Assembly (NCBI GenBank): GCA_003142935.1
Contig: PLOG01000095.1
Span: forward strand, 62,348-106,880
DNA length: 44,533 nucleotides
Direction: 5' to 3'
Origin: Acidobacteriaceae bacterium
Lineage (GTDB): Bacteria; Acidobacteriota; Terriglobia; Terriglobales; Acidobacteriaceae
This document shows, piece after piece, positions 34,528 through 42,325 of the stretch. The first letter of the stretch is position 1, and each line of letters begins with the position of its first letter. A model generated the notes under the pieces. It was not told where the DNA came from. It was given only the letters and a program-made list of their open reading frames with translations, and ran no database searches. The position numbers and the translations under genes are program-made.

Positions 34528-37500
34528 ATGACTCGATGGCAAACAAACAGTTTTCGGACTTATTACACTCTCGGCCTGGAGGAAATATCTTCGATCTTAG
34601 ATAAGCTTTCCGGCGCTTCGGTGGCCGTAATAGGGGATTTTTGTCTAGATATTTACTGGGCAATCGATCGGTCGGCGTCGGAACTCTCAGTTGAGACAGG
34701 GCTCAAGACCGAACCAGTCAGTAAGCAGCGCTACTCGCCAGGCGGTGCAGGAAACGTTGTTATGAATTTATTATCCCTTGGAGTTGAGTCGGTCTATCCT
34801 GTGGGCGTTCTGGGAAACGATCCTTTTGGACGTGAGCTGCGGCTGCTACTGGACAATTCTCATGTGGATTGCAGTGGCTTGATTTCGCAAGATGAGGGGT
34901 GGTCGACACAGACTTATATTAAGCCATGCGTGGAAGGTCAGGAGTTGAGCCGTATCGACTTCGGTAATTTCAATCACTTATCGAACGTAGTTGAGTCGGA
35001 GTTATTTTCAAAACTTGAAGACATCCTGCACAAAGTCTCGGTCGTGTTGGTAAATCATCAAGTTACTGGGAGCATTCATGACTCCACAACCTTTCGACAA
35101 CGGCTGGCGGAGGCGATAGAGCGGTTTCCCCAACTGACTTTCATCATCGATTCGCGCGGATACCATGACTCTTATCCAAAGGCGATTCACAAGCTCAACG
35201 ACCATGAACTCATGAGGGCGAGTGGAAAGCCCACCGATGCAGACGAGGTTATTTCTCTTGATTGCCTTGTTCAGCAGACCCAGCGGCTTTACGAGCGCTG
35301 GAAGTCGCCGCTCATTGTTACTCGCGGGGAGCGGGGGTGCATCATCGCCTCAGGCAGTGAATTATCTCAGGTGAGTGGCCTGCAATTATCCGGCCCGACA
35401 GATTCAGTCGGAGCAGGCGACACATTTTGCTCTGCCCTTATGGCTTGTATCTCGATTGGCGCGGATTTAGCTTCTGCGGCCTTTATTGCCAACATAGCAG
35501 CTGCAGTTACAGTTCAGAAGCTCTTTCAGACAGGAACTGCCACTCGTCAGGAAATTCTGGAATTGGGAACAGTTGCAGATTTCCTTAAACATCCGGAACT
35601 TGCCGAGAGTCCCAATCGCGCGAGATATCTTGACGGATCTGAAATTGAGATCATCAATGAGTCCTTGCCGGCTCTTAATATCCGGCACGCCATTTTCGAC
35701 CATGATGGCACTATCTCCACTCTCCGCGAAGGGTGGGAGAAGATCATGGAGCCGATGATGATCAAGTCCATTTTGGGAACTCAACACCAGGTGGCTGATG
35801 AAGCGCTTTTCATGTGCATACGAGACCGTGTGCGGGGATTTATTGAGCGCACCACTGGCATTCAGACAATTGTGCAAATGCAGGGACTGGTGAAGTTGAT
35901 CCGAGAGTTTGGACTTATACCCGAAGAACAGATTCTCTCAGCTGCGAAATATAAGGAAATCTTCAATGAGCAACTCATGGAAGTTGTCGATCGGCGAATG
36001 GCCAGGCTGGATTGCGGAGAATTATGCATTAGCGATTTCACGCTTAGGGGCGTGGTGCCATTTCTTCGAGCGCTGAAGCAGGCAGGTGTGCTTCTCTATC
36101 TCGCGAGTGGAACGGATGTGGAGGATGTGAGAAGGGAGGCTGAACGATTGGGCTATTCAGATGTCTTCGAGGGTAGAATTTACGGTTCAATTGGCCAGGT
36201 TGCGAAAGATGCAAAGAAAGTCGTCATCGAAGGAATCCTCAGCGAAATTGATGGAGCCGCCGACCAAATTGTCACATTTGGTGATGGGCCCGTTGAGATA
36301 CGCGAAAGCGGCCGACGTGGTGCTTTCGCTATCGGCGTCGCCAGCGATGAACTACGCCGATTTGGGATGAATCCTGAGAAACGGACTCGCCTCATTCGTG
36401 CAGGAGCCGATGCTGTTGTTCCTGACTTCTCGCAATGGCAAAAGCTCTGGGAGTTTCTTCACCTTCCCCATCCCCGCTCACAAAACACGTCGCATCCCCA
36501 ATTTGACCGTTCCCGTGTACAGACTCACAGGCTCAGTGCTCGCATGAACAAGGTCAACATTGAACGGGACGCCGTTTCTCCGGATGCGGAACCAGGGCCG
36601 ATTCCCCCTGCTTCTACAAAAGCATTGATGGAGTGCGCGGAGAAAATCCGCGCTGCTCGAAGTGCAGGGCGGCCTGTCATTTTGGCTTTTGGCGCGCACA
36701 CCATAAAGAATGGCCTGGCGCCGGTTCTTATCCAACTTATGGAGGAGGGATTGGTCACCCTCCTTGCCACCAACGGAGCAGGTATCATTCACGACTGGGA
36801 ATTTGCTTTCCAAGGATTAAGTAGTGAGGATGTCCGGGCTAATGTGGATCTCGGTCAGTTTGGTATCTGGGAAGAGACAGGATTCAATCTGAACCTGGCG
36901 CTGATCGTAGGTGCCTACGAAGGGCTTGGTTACGGTGAAGCCATTGGCAAGATGATTGTGCGTGAAGGATTGGACATTCCCACTTCAGAGCAGTTATTAA
37001 GAACCGTTAGGAGCGATGCAGCACAGGATCCCAATGTTGCCGCGGCAGCTCTGGATCTTTTGGCTACGATTCAAATGTGTAACCTTGAACCTGGGTTTCG
37101 CTCTATCCCCCATCCCTTTAAGCAATACAGCGTACAAGCCGCAGCTTATCGATTGAACGTTCCCTTCACGGCGCATCCCATGTTCGGGCATGACGTCATA
37201 TACACTCACTCCGTAAACCACGGGGCAGCGATTGGGCGCGTCGCCCTGAGGGATTTTCTCACCTACGCGGAGCAGGTACATCAACTCGAGGGTGGCGTGT
37301 ATCTTTCGGTGGGTTCGGCTGTGATGTCGCCGATGGTTTTCGAGAAATCGTTCTCCATGTCTCAGAATCTTGAGTTACAGGAAGGGCGCAAGATCACGAA
37401 CCACCACATGGTTATTGTTGATTTGGCCGAGAGCTCCTGGGACTGGCAAAGAGACGGTGAGCCGCCCGCAGATAATCCTGCATACTATTTGCGCTATTGC

Positions 37501-37593
37501 AAGACATTCAGCCGAATGGGTGGGACGATGCGCTATGTCTGCGCCGATAACCGGGATTTCCTGCTCGCTCTACTGAAAGCTTTACGAGGGTAG
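34528..37593 (+). CDS. Three-domain fusion: PfkB sugar kinase, HAD phosphatase, unknown C-terminal domain
   Basis: This is a 1,021-residue cytoplasmic protein. Domain 1 (about 28-350) is a PfkB kinase resembling the heptose-kinase half of HldE: VAVIGDFCLDIYW, GGAGNVVMNLLSLG, and the catalytic DSVGAGDTF near 293-301. Domain 2 (about 388-670) is a capped HAD hydrolase with FDHDGT near 391, LASGTD near 528 and FGDGP near 585, all catalytic residues kept. Domain 3 (about 695-1021) is glycine- and histidine-rich (LAFGAHTIKNGLAPVLIQLM, ATNGAGIIHDWEFAFQG, HPMFGHDVIY). I do not recognise it firmly, though a deoxyhypusine-synthase-like fold is possible. AAGGAA precedes the ATG. The next gene starts three bases after the stop. 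A sugar-phosphate pathway is inferred; the substrate is unknown. Confidence 0.85.
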   Translation: MTRWQTNSFRTYYTLGLEEISSILDKLSGASVAVIGDFCLDIYWAIDRSASELSVETGLKTEPVSKQRYSPGGAGNVVMNLLSLGVESVYPVGVLGNDPFGRELRLLLDNSHVDCSGLISQDEGWSTQTYIKPCVEGQELSRIDFGNFNHLSNVVESELFSKLEDILHKVSVVLVNHQVTGSIHDSTTFRQRLAEAIERFPQLTFIIDSRGYHDSYPKAIHKLNDHELMRASGKPTDADEVISLDCLVQQTQRLYERWKSPLIVTRGERGCIIASGSELSQVSGLQLSGPTDSVGAGDTFCSALMACISIGADLASAAFIANIAAAVTVQKLFQTGTATRQEILELGTVADFLKHPELAESPNRARYLDGSEIEIINESLPALNIRHAIFDHDGTISTLREGWEKIMEPMMIKSILGTQHQVADEALFMCIRDRVRGFIERTTGIQTIVQMQGLVKLIREFGLIPEEQILSAAKYKEIFNEQLMEVVDRRMARLDCGELCISDFTLRGVVPFLRALKQAGVLLYLASGTDVEDVRREAERLGYSDVFEGRIYGSIGQVAKDAKKVVIEGILSEIDGAADQIVTFGDGPVEIRESGRRGAFAIGVASDELRRFGMNPEKRTRLIRAGADAVVPDFSQWQKLWEFLHLPHPRSQNTSHPQFDRSRVQTHRLSARMNKVNIERDAVSPDAEPGPIPPASTKALMECAEKIRAARSAGRPVILAFGAHTIKNGLAPVLIQLMEEGLVTLLATNGAGIIHDWEFAFQGLSSEDVRANVDLGQFGIWEETGFNLNLALIVGAYEGLGYGEAIGKMIVREGLDIPTSEQLLRTVRSDAAQDPNVAAAALDLLATIQMCNLEPGFRSIPHPFKQYSVQAAAYRLNVPFTAHPMFGHDVIYTHSVNHGAAIGRVALRDFLTYAEQVHQLEGGVYLSVGSAVMSPMVFEKSFSMSQNLELQEGRKITNHHMVIVDLAESSWDWQRDGEPPADNPAYYLRYCKTFSRMGGTMRYVCADNRDFLLALLKALRG

Positions 37594-37595
37594 TC

Positions 37596-38243
37596 ATGTC
37601 ACATCACATGAGAAATCTAGTCGAACGCTATTCTCCGCTAAGAGAATGCCAGTCTGATATTCAAGAAGCATTTGATCTGCTGGCTGCAACATTCAGAAAG
37701 GATGGAAAGCTTCTACTCTGCGGAAATGGTGGCAGCGCCGCAGATTCGGAGCATTGGGCCGGAGAACTGCTCAAGGGCTTTGCACTCCCCAGATCGCTCG
37801 CCGCTTCGATGCGCGAGGGATTGCCGCCGGAATTAGCTTCCCACTTGCAATGGGCATTTCCGGTCATTCCACTCACTGGCTTTCCCGCGTTTGCAACGGC
37901 ATTCGGAAATGACGTCGATCCCGAATACGTGTTCGCCCAACTCGTATTCGCATTAGGAAGAACTGGCGATGTGCTGGCAGCGTTGAGCACTTCCGGCAAC
38001 GCCTCCAATGTGTGCCGCGCTGCTGAGGTCGCTCGTGCGAAAGGTCTTCCAGTTCTGGCATTGACCGGAACAACGGGCGGAAAGCTCAAAGAACTCGCGG
38101 ATGTCTGTATTTGTGTGCCAGCCGCACAGACTCCACTCGTTCAGGAATTTCATCTTCCTATCTATCACTGTCTCTCGCTGATGCTGGAAGAACATTTCGC
38201 AAAGCTTTGGGAACAAAGACAGGATTGGAGCTATTTGTTATGA
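37596..38243 (+). CDS. SIS-domain phosphosugar isomerase, GmhA-like
   Basis: The protein has 215 residues and one sugar-isomerase (SIS) domain. GNGGSAADSEHWAGELLKGF near residues 43-62 and QEFHLPIYHCL near 185 match the phosphate loop, Glu and His of sedoheptulose-7-phosphate isomerase GmhA, so ketose/aldose phosphate isomerisation is plausible. SGNASNVCRAAEVAR holds the second SIS motif. GAGGG within the upstream coding end serves as ribosome site. It lies three bases after the fusion gene and overlaps the next gene by four bases. Without an HldE nucleotidyltransferase or a standard GmhB here, a heptose product is only one option. Confidence 0.87.
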   Translation: MSHHMRNLVERYSPLRECQSDIQEAFDLLAATFRKDGKLLLCGNGGSAADSEHWAGELLKGFALPRSLAASMREGLPPELASHLQWAFPVIPLTGFPAFATAFGNDVDPEYVFAQLVFALGRTGDVLAALSTSGNASNVCRAAEVARAKGLPVLALTGTTGGKLKELADVCICVPAAQTPLVQEFHLPIYHCLSLMLEEHFAKLWEQRQDWSYLL

Positions 38244-39295
38244 CGAATTCAAACTTGCAAAGCCCACTATTCTTTGAGCGTAACCGAGTCTTTCGGGTTT
38301 ACGAAGGAGGTAAGCTTTTTCATGATTTCTTTGGAGACGAAGCCGTCGACGGCAATTTACCTGAGGAGTGGATTGCATCGAAGGTGAAAGCCTTGAACAG
38401 GGAGATGCGAGCCCCCGATGAAGGGCTCTCAAAAGTCCGAGGCGAAAGAACAACCTTTGCCTCCCTGCTTGCTAACTATCCGGAGGAAATGACAGGTGGA
38501 AATGGATTCGACATGCTGGTAAAGATTCTCGACAGCGCCGTCCGATTGCCGGCCCAAACTCATCCTGATCCGGATTTCTCCAGGAAACATTTTGCTAGTG
38601 ACCATGGTAAGACCGAATCTTGGGTCATTCTTGCGACGAGACCTGGTGCAAAGCTCTTCTTCGGCTTTAAGGAGGGCGTGACTGAGACCGATCTGCAGCT
38701 AGCCGTGAAAAAGAGCGAGCAGCCGGGCGATGCCTTTTCCGGTCTGTTGCAAGAGGTCGAGGCCAAGGCAGGTGATGTTTGGCTGATTCCTGCTCGCATT
38801 GCACACGCCATCGGCGCCGGATGTCTGATTCTGGAAGTTCAGGAGCCAACCGATTTCACGATTCAACCTGAGCGCTGGTGTGATCGCTATCGTCTCTCCG
38901 ATCAAGAGATGTATCTTGGCCTCGACAAGGATGTTGCGCTCAGTTGTTTTGATTTGCAGCAATCCGGCCCTTCGGTTCTCACGCGAGGAAGCAAGAAAGC
39001 GAGAATCGACGAGGAAAACAATGACTATAGAAAGGAGGGTCTTATCTCGTTCAAAGATACGCCGTGCTTCGCTGTAAATCGGTACACCGTGAAGACGTCT
39101 TGCGCCTTGAGGAATCTAGCTGTCTATGTCGTGACAAGCGGAGAGGGAAAGTTGATGAGCTCGGCAGGAATAAGTAGTGTGAAGAAAGGAGCGTATTTCT
39201 TCGTCCCCTTTGCTGCCCACGGGGTTACGATTCACACCACAGTGGGGATGGAACTGATCGAGTGCATCCCTCCTGCTCAACCCGCGAAAATGTAA
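38240..39295 (+). CDS. ManA-like class I phosphomannose isomerase family protein
   Basis: This 351-residue cupin-fold protein is of the mannose-6-phosphate isomerase type. Zinc-ligand motifs are present: AQTHPDPDF near residue 105-113, HGKTESWVI near 120, and IPARIAHAIGAGCLILEVQE near 180-200. A second cupin-like half follows. The ATG overlaps the stop of the SIS gene (ATGA, 38240-38243); an upstream frame from 38111 is rejected. It could interconvert mannose and fructose 6-phosphates, or an analogue made by the two upstream enzymes. It is the last gene of the operon; decayed sequence follows. Confidence 0.87.
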   Translation: MTNSNLQSPLFFERNRVFRVYEGGKLFHDFFGDEAVDGNLPEEWIASKVKALNREMRAPDEGLSKVRGERTTFASLLANYPEEMTGGNGFDMLVKILDSAVRLPAQTHPDPDFSRKHFASDHGKTESWVILATRPGAKLFFGFKEGVTETDLQLAVKKSEQPGDAFSGLLQEVEAKAGDVWLIPARIAHAIGAGCLILEVQEPTDFTIQPERWCDRYRLSDQEMYLGLDKDVALSCFDLQQSGPSVLTRGSKKARIDEENNDYRKEGLISFKDTPCFAVNRYTVKTSCALRNLAVYVVTSGEGKLMSSAGISSVKKGAYFFVPFAAHGVTIHTTVGMELIECIPPAQPAKM

Positions 39296-39387
39296 TCAGC
39301 GAGGAACTCCGGCACTTTCCCAAACCCCAGCATGGCTTCTCCGTTCACACCGAATATTCCGGGCCGAAGATCTGACCGTACATCGCC

Positions 39388-40038
39388 TCAACACCTACGG
39401 GCATCGCCGGGATACCCGAGATGCTCGGCAAGTGCAGCCATGGCGAGGTACTCGCGCATCGCGAAGACGGATGCATCTACGGCGAGGATGGCGCTGCGGT
39501 CGCCGGGGGCGTTGGAGAGGGCGGCGTTGTTGTCGGCACCGGATTGCATGGCGTTGTCCCAGAACCAGAGGCCCCAGCGGGGATCGAACTGGGTGCGTCT
39601 GCGATAGGTTAGGATGCGCTGCATTGCGGGCCAAACGGGACGGAGCCAGGAATAGTCGTGAAGCCGCTGTGAAGCCAAAAGTGCGCCCTAAGCAAGAAAG
39701 GGTTTCATGGCGAACTTGCCGAAGAGCGGGCGCGGCCCCTGAGGAGTGATGCAGCCCGCGACGTATCCATTTAAGTCGGCGGAAAAGGCGAAGCTGAGCA
39801 CCCAGTCGCGGAGGAACTTTGCGTCGGCAGGGTTCTGATTGGCCCAATGGGCGCCAATAAAGAAGCCATCCCAGTCCCACATGTGCCCGTAGTACCCGGC
39901 AGGAATCAGGTAGGGATAGCGGATATATCACTGAGCCGGGCAGATGGTCCGGGGAGCGAGGTGGGCGAAGTCGGAGGTGAGGCCAGTAAGGAGGGCGGCA
40001 TCTGGGGACGATGCGGTTTCGGAAACCGTTGCGTTCAT
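39388..40038 (-). pseudogene. Broken GH63/MGH-like (alpha/alpha)6 glycoside hydrolase
   Basis: One minus-strand frame from ATG 40038 reads as a glucosidase/trehalase-like protein: YPYLIPAGYYGHMWDWDGFF, IGAHWANQNPADAKFL, MQSGADNN and DRSAILAVDASVF. Two in-frame nonsense codons interrupt it, TGA at 39930-39928 (after CPAQ) and TAG at 39690-39688 (after KPFLA, where CAG would fit). The frame ends at a TGA at 39388, well short of a full enzyme, so the 3' part is missing. Further reading frames at 39296-39387 (EAMLGFGKVPEFLADY) may be another remnant. The gene is dead unless stops are read through. Confidence 0.8.
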
Positions 40039-40231
40039 GAGCGCAGGAGAGCAGTAAGAATCCGGGAGCCGCGGCGAAGCATGGCGGTGCATTGAGTCGG
40101 CACGATGGTCATGATAACGCGCACAAGCTTTGTGAGGCTGAGGTGTCCGGGAACTGGAAGGATTTACTCGACTGATCTTTGCCGTCGAATGCAGTTACAT
40201 TCAAGGCTGCATGAAACCGGCAAAGCCAGCG

Positions 40232-41176
40232 CTATTTTATCGTCAAGCCACCGCTTGCCATGCCAACTCCCGCGAAAGCACTAACCATCCAGTCGTTCAT
40301 CGGATGCTGCTCCCCGCAGTCCAGACATCTCGTCATGGCAAACTGGGCCGCACAGTGCGGACAAACCCCTCGGGTTTGGAATGTGTCAAATGGCTGCCCG
40401 CACTGTCCGCATTGCCAGTAGGCTCCCAACGGTGGCGCTGTCCGGCAACTCGGGCAGGCAAACCCGCCCCGGCGCGGCAGCCTTGCAATTCGTAACAGCT
40501 CCTGCGCATGACGTAGTCCACCCCAACAATTCATCAGCATAAAAACGGAAATCGCACCGAACCAGAAGGAACGTAACCACAAAGCGAGGCCGAAGAATCC
40601 GACTATGCCCAACAAGCCGAGAATCGTGGTCACCATCAGGCTGCGGCCACGTCCCAGCACAAACCACAGCAGGGATCGGAGAATTTGGCCGCCGTCCAGC
40701 GGATAGATCGGCATCAAGTTAAAGACCAGCAAGGACACGTCAATCCACATGACCGCCCGCAACAACTGGTAGGCATCGGGAATCGCATGCGCCCATCCTA
40801 ACGAGCGGCTTAGCATGAACGCTGCAACAAAAACCGGCAGGAGCACCACGTTAACCAGAGGTCCCGCGGCGATGCTCCAGAGTGTAGCGCCCGGCCGTTG
40901 CGGAGGGTTCACGTACGCTACCCCGCCAAGGGGCCACAGCACGATCTGATTCGCCGTTCCTCCCACCTGCCGGCAAGCCAGGGCGTGACCAAATTCATGC
41001 ATAAGCACAATTGAGAATAGTGCCAGGTACTCCAATGCGTTCCAGGCGACCGAGGAGTATCTGCCCTTTCGGCTCTCGATTTCATATGCTGCCACGAGAA
41101 ACCAGGACCAATGCAGGTACAGGTCAACTCCGGCGAGGCGAAACAGATGGATAGACCCTTGGCGAACACTCTGCAT
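40232..41176 (-). CDS. M50 site-2-type intramembrane protease with four-knuckle zinc tail
   Basis: This inner-membrane metalloprotease has 314 residues. HEFGH (near residue 60) and NLMPIYPLDGGQI (near 158) give the zinc ligands and active-site Asp of the S2P/SpoIVFB family. About five hydrophobic segments are visible. The C-terminal 75 residues carry four CxxC pairs (CPSC, CGQC, CPHC, CLDC), i.e. two zinc-ribbon units, an extension not part of the core family. ATG 41176 is preferred over the TTG at 41182. The gene stands alone between a relic and a divergent reductase gene, so the substrate is unknown. Confidence 0.88.
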   Translation of the reverse strand: MQSVRQGSIHLFRLAGVDLYLHWSWFLVAAYEIESRKGRYSSVAWNALEYLALFSIVLMHEFGHALACRQVGGTANQIVLWPLGGVAYVNPPQRPGATLWSIAAGPLVNVVLLPVFVAAFMLSRSLGWAHAIPDAYQLLRAVMWIDVSLLVFNLMPIYPLDGGQILRSLLWFVLGRGRSLMVTTILGLLGIVGFFGLALWLRSFWFGAISVFMLMNCWGGLRHAQELLRIARLPRRGGFACPSCRTAPPLGAYWQCGQCGQPFDTFQTRGVCPHCAAQFAMTRCLDCGEQHPMNDWMVSAFAGVGMASGGLTIK

Positions 41177-41338
41177 TTTCAAAGCTTACTCCACTCAGAT
41201 TGTTCCGGGTCGGCTACCGAGTGCAACCCTCAATGGAGGAGCCTCCCTTGCACGGACCAAGTAATCGCATGGCGCCAGCGCCTACAATGAAAGGCGCTTG
41301 ATCCTCTCGGAGAACTGAGCGGAGGAGTACCCATCGCC

Positions 41339-41869
41339 ATGAAAGACCTGCATCTTTCGAAGGTCTACCAACTGCTTGAACCGGGTCCGGTGGTTCTGCT
41401 TACAACCGCCCATAAGGGTCGCGCCAACGTGATGACGATGTCCTGGCACATGATGGTCGAGTTTGAGCCGCCTCTGGTTGCCTGTGTCGTTAGCGATGCT
41501 AATCACAGCTTTAAAGCTCTGCGGGCGACGAAGGAATGCGTGATAGCCATTCCGGCGGTGGAACTGGCAACCAAGGTTGTGAGTATAGGCAACTGCACTG
41601 GTCGGGAAGTGGACAAGTTCGAGAGATTTAGCCTGACACCGGCACCAGCCGAGCGTGTGGCGCCACCCCTGATTGCCGAATGTTTCGCCAACCTCGAATG
41701 CAAGGTGGTCGATACCCGTCTCGTCAGCAAGTTCAACCTCTTCGTCTTGGAAGTGGTCAAGGCTTGGACGGACCCGGCACAGAGGCATCCGAAGACTATC
41801 CACCATCGCGGGAATGGCAAGTTCGCGGTGGATGGGGAGTTTATCAAGCTGAAGTCGAAAATGCCGTAG
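41339..41869 (+). CDS. Flavin reductase-like (FMN-binding split-barrel) protein
   Basis: This cytoplasmic protein of 176 residues is of the flavin reductase/DIM6 family. The pattern PGPVVLLTTAHKGRANVMTM near the start, then PPLVACVVSDANHSF, fits the FMN-binding split barrel. It continues with LECKVVDTRLVSKFNLFVLEV, typical of the group. It probably binds FMN and acts as an NAD(P)H:flavin oxidoreductase; a partner monooxygenase is not in view. GGAGGAG lies 11 bases before the ATG, which is rather long spacing, and no better start is visible. Confidence 0.85.
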   Translation: MKDLHLSKVYQLLEPGPVVLLTTAHKGRANVMTMSWHMMVEFEPPLVACVVSDANHSFKALRATKECVIAIPAVELATKVVSIGNCTGREVDKFERFSLTPAPAERVAPPLIAECFANLECKVVDTRLVSKFNLFVLEVVKAWTDPAQRHPKTIHHRGNGKFAVDGEFIKLKSKMP

Positions 41870-41911
41870 GAGAACTCGTCAAAAAACCCATGAACGATCC
41901 AAAAACGAGGA

Positions 41912-42115
41912 TCACGCCCGCGGCTGCTTGGCCACCAAATGGCTCGGTCGCCCCAGGAACACCTCAGAAGGCAGGTACAGGCGCTGCTCTTTGCACAACG
42001 GGCAGGTTACAGCTATTGACTTGAACGGGAAGTCTTCTCTCTCGAGCAAGCCGCTCTCAGAGACGACAAAGCCTACACACCGGTCCTCGTAAACTACCGC
42101 TAGGTCTGCAATCAT
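41912..42115 (-). CDS. 67-residue hypothetical protein with CxxC motif
   Basis: A short minus-strand ORF begins MIADLAVVYEDRCVGFVVSE, has CPLC at about 39-42, and continues EQRLYLPSEVFLGRPSH. The composition is protein-like, with alternating hydrophobic and charged residues and a zinc-knuckle-like cysteine pair, unlike the arginine- and proline-rich shadow frames nearby. A longer in-frame extension to 42874 runs antisense through the serine hydrolase gene and is a shadow. No clear ribosome site precedes ATG 42115. I do not recognise the family; a metal-binding helper is conceivable. Confidence 0.5.
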   Translation of the reverse strand: MIADLAVVYEDRCVGFVVSESGLLEREDFPFKSIAVTCPLCKEQRLYLPSEVFLGRPSHLVAKQPRA

Positions 42116-42325
42116 CGCGACACTGACATCCGCGTCATTCTCGGGCGCTACGCACTGTGCGGCACCAATGGAGCATCGAAAAATTGAGCAGTAGCCAAGT
42201 ACCGGTTGCGCGAAGCCATCCGTAGCGGATCCAAACCCGCACAGAAATTGCTGGACACGCGCGAGCAACCGCCGCAAGCCTGAACCTGACTCTTCCGTTC
42301 GATCCTGTGTGGTATAAACATCCCC

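Noticed and set aside
36541-36600. Possible separate start for the third domain of the fusion (ATG at 36544)
   Set aside because: The frame is continuous with the HAD domain and there is no ribosome site at proper spacing, so a single fused protein is the simpler reading.
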